A stretch of DNA of 64,000 bases, from the NCBI RefSeq assembly GCF_003952365.1, contig NZ_CP034443.1, positions 4,643,001-4,707,000 of the forward strand. The letters run 5' to 3'. Position 1 is the first letter of the stretch, and the number at the start of each line of letters is the position of its first letter. The stretch is from Mesorhizobium sp. M9A.F.Ca.ET.002.03.1.2 (GTDB lineage: Bacteria > Pseudomonadota > Alphaproteobacteria > Rhizobiales > Rhizobiaceae). Both the position numbers and the translations under genes were made by a program. This document shows, one piece after another, positions 35,801 to 45,476 of the stretch. The notes beneath the pieces are model-generated. The model had not been told where the DNA came from, did not search any database, and was given only the letters and a program-made list of their open reading frames with translations.

Positions 35801-38800
35801 GACATGCCCGGCGATGATGCCGTCGACGTCGGAGCGGCTCGTCGCAATTTTCTGCAGGTCTGCTTCCAGCGCGCGTCTAAGGATGTCGCGGCCTTCGGCC
35901 AATTTCTCGACCTGGCCGGCGACCAGCCCGTCGATGCTCGACCGGCTTTCCGCCAGCTTGGCGAGGTCGTCCTCAAGCGCCTTGGAGAGGATCGAGCGGT
36001 CCTGGATTAGCTTCTCGGCATGGCTGTTTACAAGACCGCTGACGCTGCCGAGATCGGCCTCCAGCGCCTGCGCAAACTGTGCGCGATTGTCGGCCAGCTG
36101 CTGGGACTGGTCGGCGACGACACCCTTGATGGTGTTGAGGTCCGCTTCCAGCGCGCGTCTGAGGATGTCGCGGCCTTCGGCCAGTTTTTCGACCTGGCCG
36201 GCAACCAGCCCGTCGATGCTCGACCGGCTTTCCGCCAATTTGGCGAGATCGTCTTCGAGCGCCTTGGACAGGGTCGACCGGTCTTCCGCCAGCTTTTCGG
36301 ACTGGCCTGATATGACGTCCTTGATCGTGTTGAGATCGGATTCCAGCGCGCGCTTGAGAATGTCGCGGCCCTCGGCCAATTTCTCGACCTGGCCGGTAAC
36401 CAGACCATCGATGCTCGACCGGCTTTCGGCCAGCTTGGCGAGGTCGTCCTCAAGCGCTTTCGACAGGGTTGAGCGGTCCTCGGCGAGCCTGTTCATGTGA
36501 TCGGAAATAAGGGCATTCACGCTCTGCAGGTCGGTTTCCAACGCCTGTGACAGCTGGCCACGGTCGTCCGCCAGCTTTTCGGACTGGCCTGATATGACGT
36601 CCTTGATCGTGTTGAGATCGGATTCCAGCGCGCGCTTAAGGATGTCGCGGCCTTCGGCCAATTTCTCGACCTGGCCGGTAACCAGACCATCGATGCTCGA
36701 CCGGCTTTCGGCCAGTTTGGCGAGGTCGTCCTCGAGCGCTTTCGACAGGGTTGAACGGTCCTCGGCGAGCCTGTTCATGTGATCGGAAATAAGGGCATTC
36801 ACGCTCTGCAGGTCGGTTTCCAACGCCTGTGAGAGCTGACTACGGTCTTCCGTCAGCTTTTCCGACTGGCTCGATATAACGCCCTTGATCGTGTTGAGAT
36901 CGGATTCCAGCGCGCGCTTGAGAATGTCGCGGCCTTCAGCCAGCTTCTCGACCTGGCCGGCGACCAGCCCGTCGATGCTCGACCGGCTTTCGGCCAGTTT
37001 GGCGAGGTCGTCCTCGAGCGTCTGCGAAAGCAGGCTGCGATCGCTGGCGAGCCTGTCGGAATGGTCCCCGACCAGGCCCCTGATGCCGGACAGGTCGCTT
37101 TCGAGCGAGCGCGACAGCTCGGCGCGGTCTTCCGCCAGTTTGGCGGAATGGTTTTCGATGAGACCCTTGATGCCGACAATGTCGGTTTCCAGCGCCTTGG
37201 CGAGTATGGCGCGACCTTCGGCGATCTTCTCGACCTGACCGGCGACCAGGCCGTCGATGCTGGCGCGGCTGTCGGCCAGCTTGCCGAGGTCGGCTTCGAG
37301 GGCGCGCGACAGAATGCTGCGGCCTTCGGCCAGCTTGCCAACATGGCCGGCAACCATTTCGTCAATGATCGTACGGGCTTGTACAAGTTTTCCGGAGTCT
37401 TCGTTCAAGGCCTGTGAAAGCCTGCTGCGGCCCTCTTCGAGCCTTTCGAGATGGCTGCCGAGCGAAGCATCGATGGCGGCGCGCGATTCGTTGACCTTGC
37501 GCAGATCCTCTTCGAGAGCGCGCGCGATCAGGCCGCGGCCTTCGGCAAGCTTCTGCACCTGGTCGGTGACAGCTGCGTCGATACCTTCACGGCTTTCGGC
37601 GAATTTCTCAAGATCGGCCTGCATTGCGGCCGCCATGCGTTCGCGGCTTTCGGAAAGCTTGCGGCTGTGGTTCTCGACAGCTTCCTCGATGCCGACGCGG
37701 GCATCGGCAAGCCGCTGAATATCGGCGTCGAAGGAGCGCGACACCACGTGACGGGCCGCTTCCATGCGCCCGGCGAAATCGCCGGCGCGCGCCTCAAGCA
37801 TGGAAGAGGTCGACGAAACGATGTCGGCCATGTCGGCGCCGATCTGGGTCTTGCCCTGATCGATCATCGCCGACAGCGTCTCCCTGCTTTCCTGGAAGGT
37901 ATGGGCGATTTCGCGCGCGCGCTCGACCAGGGTCTCGTTGATCTGGCGCGCGCGGGCCTCGAGCGCCGCGTTGAGCTTCTGCGTGCCGGTGTCCAGCGCT
38001 TCGGCGCGGGTCTGGAATTCACCAATCAGCGCCTGACCGCGTTCGGCCAGCGTCCGCTCGATGCCGTCGAGGCTGGCTTCAAATTCGGAGTTGAGCGTGC
38101 GCGCGGCGCCGCCGAGCAGCGACACCATGCCGGAGGTCCGATCGTCGAGCAGATCGGTCAATGACCGGGTGAGGCCGTCGGTCGTGTCCGTCAGCTTGGC
38201 GATGCGCGTATCGAGCAGGCTGGCGAAGGCTTCGCCGGAGGTCGACAGGCGGTCCGTGATCGTATCGAGCCGGCCTTCCACCTGATCGAAGATCGATGTC
38301 GAGCTTTCGTTGATCCTGTCGATCAGCGTATCGCCGGAATTGTTGATGGTCATCGACAGGTTGGTCGAGGCATTGAGGATGCTGTCGCGAATGATGTCGC
38401 TGGCAGCCCCGATTTCGTCCTTCAGCGTCGCATGCGCGCTGGTGATCGAGGCGCGCACGCGCTCGGCGTGCGTGACAACCGCTTCGCGCTCGCTGCCCAG
38501 CCCGTCGACCAGCGATCGGATACGGGATTCATTCTCCGAATAGGAGCGTTCGATCTGGTTCACCTCGCTGTGGACCAGTGTTTCGAGCTCGACGGCACGC
38601 GCAAGCGTGCGTTCGATGCCTTCACCCATGGCCGCCACCTCGCGGCGAACGGCTTGCCCGATCATCATGACGCGATCCTGGGCGATGTTTTCCGGCTCGG
38701 TCAGGCGGAAAGCCACTTCCGTCATCGACTGAGCCGCGATGCGCATTTCCTGCGCGCGGCGAATCATGGCTGCAAACGCCCAGAACAGCAGGACGGGCAG

Positions 38801-39373
38801 GAGCGTAGCGGCCGCCAGGCCGATCAGCTCGGGACGGGCGAAAAACTGGTCGGGCGTGCGGATTTGCCAGATGCCTGGTCCAAACAGCAGATTGGCCAAT
38901 GCGCCGGCGCCCGCGATCCAGATGAGCGAAACGAGCGCCACGACCCAGTAGATCGTGTTCGAGGCACGCCGATTGAGGGTATGCAGCAGCGTCTTGTAAT
39001 CTTTTGGGCGAGGGTCATTGGCCGGCGTGAACCCGGTCGGCTGTGAGCCATTGCGCGTTTCCACAGGGCGCAGTTCAGTCGGCTTTGCCTTTGCCGCGGG
39101 CTGTGCTTTCTGGTCCTGGTTGGCGACAGGCTCCGCCTTCTGGCCTAGGTTGGCGACAGGCTCCGCCTTCTCGGCGACGGGCTCGGCATTCTGGTTGCGG
39201 CCTTCGCGTGCCAATTCGTCGGCAGCCTGCGATATCTGCGCTTCCAGATCTTCCATCGACGCGGCGATGTCGAGGTCGACTGCATCGCCGCTCAGATCGA
39301 TATCAAGTGCCTTTTCGAGTTCCTTGGCTACGTCGCTGTCGAGCGTTCTTGAAGTCGTTGTTTTCTTCGCCAT
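32849..39373 (-). CDS. Giant coiled-coil membrane protein of the growth-pole-ring (GPR/RgsE) type
   Basis: A 2174-residue protein. Residues 1-135 are acidic and proline-rich with a small duplicated stretch (EPVANLGQKA/EPVANQDQKA). Two membrane helices follow (~141-163 and ~183-203), then an almost unbroken alpha-helical region (~220-1960) of apolipoprotein-like repeats, a proline-rich linker, and a conserved globular end (~2055-2174: DIARAIDHDASIELWNRY, RRLYTLKGQQTFDEI). The architecture and size match the ~2,100-residue GPR of Agrobacterium and RgsE of Sinorhizobium, which form a ring at the growing cell pole and are needed for polar growth. That assignment is from remembered architecture, not alignment. 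Two repeat classes occur: LAESRSSIDGLVAGQVEKL units, and later ARASEIGRIFDEADHRL units. Confidence 0.87.
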   Translation of the reverse strand: MAKKTTTSRTLDSDVAKELEKALDIDLSGDAVDLDIAASMEDLEAQISQAADELAREGRNQNAEPVAEKAEPVANLGQKAEPVANQDQKAQPAAKAKPTELRPVETRNGSQPTGFTPANDPRPKDYKTLLHTLNRRASNTIYWVVALVSLIWIAGAGALANLLFGPGIWQIRTPDQFFARPELIGLAAATLLPVLLFWAFAAMIRRAQEMRIAAQSMTEVAFRLTEPENIAQDRVMMIGQAVRREVAAMGEGIERTLARAVELETLVHSEVNQIERSYSENESRIRSLVDGLGSEREAVVTHAERVRASITSAHATLKDEIGAASDIIRDSILNASTNLSMTINNSGDTLIDRINESSTSIFDQVEGRLDTITDRLSTSGEAFASLLDTRIAKLTDTTDGLTRSLTDLLDDRTSGMVSLLGGAARTLNSEFEASLDGIERTLAERGQALIGEFQTRAEALDTGTQKLNAALEARARQINETLVERAREIAHTFQESRETLSAMIDQGKTQIGADMADIVSSTSSMLEARAGDFAGRMEAARHVVSRSFDADIQRLADARVGIEEAVENHSRKLSESRERMAAAMQADLEKFAESREGIDAAVTDQVQKLAEGRGLIARALEEDLRKVNESRAAIDASLGSHLERLEEGRSRLSQALNEDSGKLVQARTIIDEMVAGHVGKLAEGRSILSRALEADLGKLADSRASIDGLVAGQVEKIAEGRAILAKALETDIVGIKGLIENHSAKLAEDRAELSRSLESDLSGIRGLVGDHSDRLASDRSLLSQTLEDDLAKLAESRSSIDGLVAGQVEKLAEGRDILKRALESDLNTIKGVISSQSEKLTEDRSQLSQALETDLQSVNALISDHMNRLAEDRSTLSKALEDDLAKLAESRSSIDGLVTGQVEKLAEGRDILKRALESDLNTIKDVISGQSEKLADDRGQLSQALETDLQSVNALISDHMNRLAEDRSTLSKALEDDLAKLAESRSSIDGLVTGQVEKLAEGRDILKRALESDLNTIKDVISGQSEKLAEDRSTLSKALEDDLAKLAESRSSIDGLVAGQVEKLAEGRDILRRALEADLNTIKGVVADQSQQLADNRAQFAQALEADLGSVSGLVNSHAEKLIQDRSILSKALEDDLAKLAESRSSIDGLVAGQVEKLAEGRDILRRALEADLQKIATSRSDVDGIIAGHVGKLAEGRDMLTRALEDDLSRLADTRQEVDRSLSGHIDQIAARSTDISAAIAADVEKIEQAFSRQTGIIEERAGTMERALSTGVDNVRSVLEKSAVFVAGALREKVMEVTSALHEQAGAAFSDADRKIAERAEQTSAALLARAEDIARTFEEADRRLAARAEDTSSTLIARAEDTSSALMARVGDTSNSLMVRAQETADQLAARASEIAGTFDAADQKLVARAVETAQSLAARAGDILRNFEGADERLGVRIGESAEALAARASDLGRIFDAADQQLMSRIAEGSEALSARASEIGRIFDEADHRLVSRIADSSSAIGEHTDSIVGAFASTEERVAERARQTGQELAVHAREIEQALAGADERLASSAAAAAARVEEQVARVENRLAHTTEAMGQKLNEQVSSAEAQLVSRANAIAETFTAVGQHIGQSTNDAAKTIGTNTRELNTMLAARSAEISKILDETARPLVERFAQGGSELQKSMEEVTERATEKLRSENATLVNALANRTAETLSAVEGARSTLADSVADLIGRMSTSSAQLGQLIEQAAANLGQVDERLTGSTQSFAATTEKAAQTFASSARLVDSNTTRLTELSSSTLREVASIATKFDEHSRLLSSASDLLSSAQSNLEHTLERQSSLEDLAVGLVKKSEDLERVMRSFETLVGQTLQNAEGKTLESADKIRTAISDVVDSATKRFADATEEMRRTAGSIKSELDLTRAELKKGVIEMPEEAKESTTAIRRAVSEQINALKELSDIVAKSGRSADPSEPRSLRPAQQAPAARAAEPQRRPAAPQPELRAPQAPLGESALRGALDLERPVETPPRQREPNGRTAQGGWVRDLLTGASREDVAKPAAPLEAPRSAPAQRSPLHVVESLNSLSVDIARAIDHDASIELWNRYRRGERDVFTRRLYTLKGQQTFDEIRRKYQMEAEFRAAVDRYCDDFEKLLKDVSRNDRDNMMAQTYLTSDTGKVYTMLAHASGRLH
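35867..37015 (-). repeat. Tandem 282-bp repeats within the GPR-type gene
   Basis: Units start at 37015, 36733, 36451, 36256 and 35974 (reading down the minus strand). The spacings are 282, 282, 195 and 282 bases; the third is a shortened unit lacking one 29-residue module. Each full unit encodes 36+29+29 residues, beginning EDDLAKLAESRSSIDGLV. The first two units share more than 70 consecutive identical bases (36481-36551 against 36763-36833), so the expansion is recent at DNA level. Confidence 0.92.
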
Positions 39374-39643
39374 GCCTTCGCTACCCTGTACAAGCTGCCG
39401 CGGGACTTATGGATTCTGCTTATCGTGTCCCGCGCAAGAGGCTGAAAATGGACCTGTCGTATCGTAATGACACACCGGGGTAAAGAAAACATGCATTCGG
39501 CGCGATACGTAAAACTTTAAATATAGGGTTAACGAAACTGTGATTCCGGCGCCGTTATCGCAACATTTTTCCGGGCCAATCATTAACCCGTTGTCCACAG
39601 GATGCGCCTATTTTTTCGGCTGGAAGAACGGAGTTGCAGATTC
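39374..39643. promoter_or_regulatory. Divergent promoter region with TTAA-rich, CtrA-like half sites
   Basis: The region lies between the GPR-type gene and the HPt gene. It holds TTAA (39517-39520) and GTTAAC (39528-39533) with eight bases between the TTAA cores. The CtrA consensus is TTAA-N7-TTAAC, so this is one base off. A second attaaccc lies near 39580. The area is AT-richer than its surroundings. Cell-cycle control is only a suggestion. Confidence 0.3.
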
Positions 39644-40012
39644 ATGCGTGGCGAAAACGGCATTGCCTTCTCGATGCCTGGCGGCGACGTGTCGGGAACG
39701 GCCGGGTCGCGGCCTGTGGATCTGGCGCATCTCGCGCGCCAGACGATGGGCGACCGTAGCCTCGAGCAGGAGGTGCTGGCGCTGTTCGTGCAGCAGGCGC
39801 TGTCCGTTCGCGACAAGATCCTCGACGCCGATGTGAGGCAACGACTGCTTCTGGCGCACGGGCTGAAAGGCTCGGCGCGCGGCGTCGGCGCCTTCGCCAT
39901 TGCCGATTGCGCCAGCGCGATCGAACTTCAGCCTGAAGATACCAATACGCTCAAGCGGCTTGGCTCCCTGATCGAAGAAGTCCGCGATTTCGTCGCCGCC
40001 ATCAGCCGTTAA
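39644..40012 (+). CDS. HPt-domain phosphotransfer protein
   Basis: A 122-residue protein with a single HPt domain (residues ~25-120). The phospho-accepting histidine is His72 in LLLAHGLKGSARGVGAF, preceded by SLEQEVLALFVQQA. It would pass phosphate between a hybrid kinase and a response regulator. It is too unlike ChpT (which is larger, dimeric, with an HK-like fold) to be the CckA partner by sequence alone. Divergent from the GPR-type gene. ATG 39644 gives a family-like length. Confidence 0.88.
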   Translation: MRGENGIAFSMPGGDVSGTAGSRPVDLAHLARQTMGDRSLEQEVLALFVQQALSVRDKILDADVRQRLLLAHGLKGSARGVGAFAIADCASAIELQPEDTNTLKRLGSLIEEVRDFVAAISR

Positions 40013-40112
40013 ACCCATTTCCGAAAAAAACGGCATAGAGCGCCGCTTTCGCGCCGCAGTTGACTTGTCTGCCGGAGTGATTATCTCGGCTGGGACTCCC
40101 TTCAGGTGACAA

Positions 40113-40433
40113 ATGACCAAGCTGACATTCATCGCCCATGACGGCACACATTTTGGCGTCGACGCCGAAAACGGCTCGACCGTCATGGAGAACGCGATCC
40201 GCAACGCCGTGCCGGGGATCGAGGCCGAATGCGGTGGCGCCTGCGCCTGCGCGACCTGCCATGTCTATGTCGACGAGGCATGGACGGCGGAGGTCGGCGA
40301 GCCGGAAGCAATGGAGGAGGACATGCTGGACTTCGCCTACGACGTCCAGCCGAACTCGCGGCTCTCCTGTCAGATCAAAGTGCGTGATGCTCTCGACGGC
40401 CTGGTTGTACGCGTGCCAGCCCGCCAAGGCTGA
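40113..40433 (+). CDS. Adrenodoxin-type 2Fe-2S ferredoxin
   Basis: A 106-residue ferredoxin. The cluster ligands are visible as [14 protein letters not shown] (CxxxxxCxxC, residues ~40-50) and LSCQIKV (near residue 87). This vertebrate/ISC-type ferredoxin donates electrons to Fe-S assembly or to monooxygenases. A ferredoxin-NADP reductase gene lies 200 bases downstream on the same strand, separated by a family B repeat, so a functional pair is plausible. Confidence 0.93.
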   Translation: MTKLTFIAHDGTHFGVDAENGSTVMENAIRNAVPGIEAECGGACACATCHVYVDEAWTAEVGEPEAMEEDMLDFAYDVQPNSRLSCQIKVRDALDGLVVRVPARQG

Positions 40434-40498
40434 AGCGTGAAGGCTGAAGCCCCGGTTATAGCCGATTTTTGCGACCCCGGCTTGGCAGCCGGCCAATG

Positions 40499-41665
<1,167 letters not shown>

Positions 41666-41674
41666 GGTTTGTCC

Positions 41675-43159
41675 TTACTCCACGCGAATAGGCGCCTCGG
41701 TCTCGGCATGGCCGCGCAGCGGCTTCTCCGGCATCAGCCCGAGCGTGACAAGCGATACGAGCAGCGTCGCCGCGGCGGCAAGAAAGATCATCACGAACGG
41801 TGTGGCCGACGCGACAGGGCCGGCCGCCTGCGCGCCTTCGCTGGCCAAAGGGAGGCCATAGCCGAGGGCGACCGCGCCGAGCATGGCGACGCCAAGCGCG
41901 CTGCCCAGCGAGCGAAGGAAAGCCAGCACGCCGGTCGCGACACCAAGATGCGGGCGGTCGACGGCGTTCTGGACCGCGATGGTGACGACCGGGAACGTCG
42001 TCCCGGCGCCCAGCCCTATGCAGGTCGTCAGAACCTCGACAACCGCCAGCGAGGCATGTCCGGCGACAAGGCCGAGCAGCCCGAGGCAGGCTATGGCGAA
42101 GATCGTTCCTACCAGCGCGATCCGCTTGTAATGAATGAAGCGCGGTATCATGCGGCCGCTGAATGTCGCGCCGGCGACGGTGCCGAGCAACAGCCCGAGC
42201 ATCGCGATGCCCGAATTGCTGGCCGAGAGACCAAGGACCGACTGCAGGTAGACGGGCAGGTAGACCGCCAGGCCGACATTGGCGGCCTGCAGCAGGAACA
42301 TCGACAGGGTGCCGGCAAGCACGATCGGATTGCCGAGCACTTCGAGCGAGATCAGCGGTTCGGCCGCGCGCATGAGCCGGAGCGCAAAGGCGCCGCTGAA
42401 GACAGCCGAGCAGGCGAGTAGCCCGAGGATTTCGCGCGACGTCCATGGATAGGCGCTGCCGCCCCAATTCAGTGCAAGAAGCAATAGCGCGGTGGCCACC
42501 ACGAGAAGCAGCGCGCCGAGGCCGTCGATACTGTGATGCCTTGCGGCGACCGGCAGTTTCTTGAGCGGCTTGTTGATGATCGCCATCGCCAGAAGGCCGA
42601 GCGGGATGTTGATCCAGAAGATCAGCGACCAGTGCAGATGTTCGGCGAAAGAGCCGCCGAGCAGCGGTCCGGCGACGCTGGCAACCGCCCAAGTGCCCGC
42701 GATCCAGGCGGCGTAACGTGCCCGTTCGCGCGGTGGAACGAGGTCGCCGATCACGGTTTGCGTCAGGGCGAACAAGCCGCCGCCGCCGGCACCCTGGATA
42801 GCCCGTCCAACGACCAGGACGAGCATGTTGGGAGCCATGGCGCTGACAAGCGATCCGGCGAGAAAGATGAGGATTGCCGCATAGACGGTCGGCCGGCGGC
42901 CGTAGACGTCGGAGATCTTGCCGTAGAGCGGCGCCGTGGCGGTCGCGGTCAAGAGGTAGCCGGTCACGATCCACGGCAGATATTCGGGATGCCCAAGCAA
43001 ACGCGCGATGGTCGGCATTGCCGGCGCGACGATGGTCTGGTCGAGCGCCGCCAGCAGCATCGACAACAGCACGCCGCCGATGATGGCGTTCTTTTCGCGT
43101 TCCGTCAGCGGCGACGCTTCTACCGGCGCCGTGGCCGCTTCGCTGACTACTTTATCCAT
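41675..43159 (-). CDS. DHA2-family MFS drug efflux transporter
   Basis: A 494-residue protein with about fourteen membrane helices. Motifs of the EmrB/QacA group are present: LDQTIVAPAMPTI (motif D1), LYGKISDVYGRRP (motif A) and GTWAVASVAGPLLGG (motif C). It probably exports drugs or metabolites with protons. ATG 43159 follows cggag. It converges on the reductase gene with nine bases between stops. The 278 bases between this start and the DUF922 gene contain no gene. Confidence 0.9.
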   Translation of the reverse strand: MDKVVSEAATAPVEASPLTEREKNAIIGGVLLSMLLAALDQTIVAPAMPTIARLLGHPEYLPWIVTGYLLTATATAPLYGKISDVYGRRPTVYAAILIFLAGSLVSAMAPNMLVLVVGRAIQGAGGGGLFALTQTVIGDLVPPRERARYAAWIAGTWAVASVAGPLLGGSFAEHLHWSLIFWINIPLGLLAMAIINKPLKKLPVAARHHSIDGLGALLLVVATALLLLALNWGGSAYPWTSREILGLLACSAVFSGAFALRLMRAAEPLISLEVLGNPIVLAGTLSMFLLQAANVGLAVYLPVYLQSVLGLSASNSGIAMLGLLLGTVAGATFSGRMIPRFIHYKRIALVGTIFAIACLGLLGLVAGHASLAVVEVLTTCIGLGAGTTFPVVTIAVQNAVDRPHLGVATGVLAFLRSLGSALGVAMLGAVALGYGLPLASEGAQAAGPVASATPFVMIFLAAAATLLVSLVTLGLMPEKPLRGHAETEAPIRVE

Positions 43160-43437
43160 CGATCCACTCCGTCCGCCCGCTGGCGACACTGTCTCCAGAG
43201 GAAGAGCCGAGGCCGTCCGTCTAAGCGCCGGTGACGGCGACAGGCCGGAAATCGGACCCTCTGAATTGGGCTGTGGACCTCGTTGGGGCAGCGGGGCTTC
43301 GAATCCCGCCAGGCGGGATCGCCGGACTACCGACCGGCATGCGTTTCGTATAACAGCGGCGTGGCAATAGCAGGCGATCCCGGACGTGTCGAGGCGCAGG
43401 CCTAGCCAGTGCCTAAATCGTTACTATCCGGTCCAGG

Positions 43438-44055
43438 TCAACCTGGCAGCCGGCCGTTCTCGATGCGCTCCATGCGATAGCGCAGCAGCCGCAGGATGCG
43501 GCTTTCGAAATTGATGGTTTCGACGCGATCGAATTGCACCTGGGCCCGGTCGTGCTTGGCAAGAATAGCGGCGGTGATCTCCGCGGCCCTGGCCTTGGCC
43601 ATGTCGCAGGTCTTCTGCGGGTAAGTCGCCTTCAGCGCATCCTCGAGTTCGCGGGCATGGTTCTTGGCGATCTCGACATGGCGGTCCTCATGTCGCTTGA
43701 TGTCGGCGGACAATGTGTCCCAAAACAGCCTTACGCCGACGTCGGCCTTGCGCGGGCGGCGCCACTCGGGAAGGATGACCTTGACCTTGACGATGACGTT
43801 GGCGTCGGCAATCCCGCAGGAATTCGATTTTTGCGCATAGCTGACGCGGGTGGTGAACGCCATCTGGGTGGCGCCTGGATGCCGCATCCCGGTGCTTTTC
43901 ACCTGGGGTCCACGTTTCGTAAGCTGGGTTCCGATATCATCGAGCGTCCTGCCGCCGATGCTGAAGTAGCTATATGTCTTAACCAGTGACGCCGCGTCCG
44001 CCGGCAAGGCGGCAAATGCGAGCATCAGAGCGTAGCGCAAGGGTCGTTTCGTCAT
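43438..44055 (-). CDS. DUF922 exported putative zinc protease
   Basis: A 205-residue protein with a signal peptide (ALMLAFAALPADA, cleavage near residue 21). The DUF922 core includes TYSYFSIGGRTLDDI, FTTRVSYAQKSNSCGI, LPEWRRP and HEDRHVEIAKNHA near residue 125. The HExxH of typical metalloproteases is replaced by HEDRH, which is usual for this family of predicted secreted zinc proteases. Substrate unknown. Divergent from folP. Confidence 0.88.
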   Translation of the reverse strand: MTKRPLRYALMLAFAALPADAASLVKTYSYFSIGGRTLDDIGTQLTKRGPQVKSTGMRHPGATQMAFTTRVSYAQKSNSCGIADANVIVKVKVILPEWRRPRKADVGVRLFWDTLSADIKRHEDRHVEIAKNHARELEDALKATYPQKTCDMAKARAAEITAAILAKHDRAQVQFDRVETINFESRILRLLRYRMERIENGRLPG

Positions 44056-44139
44056 GTTGCCTCTTCGCCCACCTTGCTTTACGGCCGTTGCCGACGCAAC
44101 GGAATTGATCCGTGGCGGATCATACATGGTTGATCGACA

Positions 44140-44982
44140 ATGACGACAGGGCAATGGCAGCTGGCGCATGGGCGTCATCTCGACCTTGGCGGCAAGGCCG
44201 TGATCGTGGGTATCCTCAATGTCACGCCGGACAGTTTCTCCGACGGTGGGCAGTTTGCAGCACCCGAACAGGCGGTGGCCCAGGCGCGCCGGATGGTGGA
44301 AGAAGGGGCCTCCGTCATCGATGTCGGCGGAGAATCGACACGCCCCGGTGCGTCTGCGGTAACCATTGAGGAAGAGCAGGCCCGCGTGCTGCCCGTCGTC
44401 GAGGCGCTCGCCAGGCTTGGCGAGACGCTGATTTCGGTCGACACCTATCGCGAGGACACCGCCCGGCTTGCCGTCGCCGCCGGCGCGCATATCGTCAACG
44501 ATGTCTGGGGCCTGCAGCGCGAACCAGGCATTGCACGCGTCGCGGCCGAAACCGGCGCCGGGCTCGTCATCATGCACACCGGGCGTGACAGGCAAAAACT
44601 GCCCGACGTGATCGAGGATCAGTTTTTCTTCTTGAGGAAGTCACTGGAAATCGCCCGCCGGAGCGGCGTTGCCGATGACCAGATCGTGCTCGATCCGGGC
44701 TTTGGCTTCGCCAAGGAGACAGCCGAGGAGAACCTCGACCTGATGGCACGGTTTTCCGAACTTGGTGCCTTGGGCTGTCCGCTGATGGCGGGCACATCGC
44801 GAAAGCGCTTCATCGGCGCCGTCACCGGCCGCGACGCCTCGGCCAGGGGTGCTGGAACAGCGGCGACGAGCGTCATCCTGAGGCTCAAAGGCGCGCAGCT
44901 TTTTCGCGTCCACGATGTCGCAATCAATGCGGATGCGCTGGCGCTTGCGGATGCTATGCTGGCGCGTGAAACCGCCGCATAG
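44140..44982 (+). CDS. folP: Dihydropteroate synthase
   Basis: Joins p-aminobenzoate to 6-hydroxymethyl-dihydropterin diphosphate in folate synthesis; the target of sulfonamides. The 280-residue product has VGILNVTPDSFSDGG (residues ~22-37), DVGGESTRPGA (~61), SVDTYR (~98), ILDPGFGFAKE-like VLDPGFGFAKETAEEN and GTSRKRFIG (~217). First of folP-folB-folK on one strand; a repeat separates it from folB. Confidence 0.96.
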   Translation: MTTGQWQLAHGRHLDLGGKAVIVGILNVTPDSFSDGGQFAAPEQAVAQARRMVEEGASVIDVGGESTRPGASAVTIEEEQARVLPVVEALARLGETLISVDTYREDTARLAVAAGAHIVNDVWGLQREPGIARVAAETGAGLVIMHTGRDRQKLPDVIEDQFFFLRKSLEIARRSGVADDQIVLDPGFGFAKETAEENLDLMARFSELGALGCPLMAGTSRKRFIGAVTGRDASARGAGTAATSVILRLKGAQLFRVHDVAINADALALADAMLARETAA

Positions 44983-44988
44983 GCTCGA

Positions 44989-45100
44989 AGTCGGAATCGA
45001 TTTCTTGCTGCGCTGACCTCCGGTTCGGAAAGCGCGATGCGTGGATCTAAAACGTTAGAGCATAGTTGTACGTCCAGGTGGACGCACCTCGCTCTAATCG
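44989..45100 (+). repeat. Family B intergenic repeat, copy 2
   Basis: It begins tcggaatcgattt six bases after the folP stop and ends with the hairpin gtacgtcc/ggacgca within an outer gttagagc/gctctaa pair. The order matches copies at 40499-40606 (reverse) and 49836-49925. The inserted element lies inside the likely folP-folB-folK transcript. Confidence 0.7.
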
Positions 45101-45116
45101 AGCAGGACGCTGAGCG

Positions 45117-45476
45117 ATGTATGTCATCCGCATGAAGAACTGCGCTTTCTTCGCCCGGCACGGCGTTCTGGATGAGGAGGAGACGCTCGGCCAGCGCTTC
45201 TATGTCGACGCTACGCTCACCGTCGAACCCGGCCGCGCGCTGGTCGATGATTCCATCGAGGATACCGTCCACTATGGTGTCGCCTTCGGGGTGATCGAAA
45301 AGATCATAACCGGGGAGAGGCGGTTTCTGATAGAAGCGCTGGCGCTGGAAGTGGCTCGGGCGTTGACGGCCCGGTTTCCCCAGATCAAAAGAGCCGAGAT
45401 CACTGTGCGCAAGCCGAACGCGCCGGTGCCCGGCGTACTCGATCATGTCGAGGTGACCGTTGTCTGGCCAGAATAA
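45117..45476 (+). CDS. folB: Dihydroneopterin aldolase
   Basis: Cleaves 7,8-dihydroneopterin to 6-hydroxymethyl-dihydropterin. The 119-residue product has ARHGVLDEEETLGQRFYVD (residues ~13-31) including the catalytic Glu, DTVHYGVAF with the Tyr (~54) and FLIEALALEVARAL (~70) with the conserved Glu, followed by KPNAPVPGVLDHVEV. The following gene folK overlaps by 17 bases. Confidence 0.96.
   Translation: MYVIRMKNCAFFARHGVLDEEETLGQRFYVDATLTVEPGRALVDDSIEDTVHYGVAFGVIEKIITGERRFLIEALALEVARALTARFPQIKRAEITVRKPNAPVPGVLDHVEVTVVWPE

Noticed and set aside
33473..36010. An 845-codon open frame on the plus strand opposite the GPR-type gene
   Set aside because: The repeats and strong codon bias of the opposite gene create it; the sense strand has consistent helical heptads and membrane segments.
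35867..37015. Regular repeats suggestive of a CRISPR array
   Set aside because: The units are 282 bases, in frame, and encode a continuous protein; there are no short palindromic repeats with unique spacers.
43281..43335. A tRNA-like ggcttcgaatcccgcc followed by gcgggat
   Set aside because: It resembles a T-arm, but no acceptor, D or anticodon arms can be folded around it.
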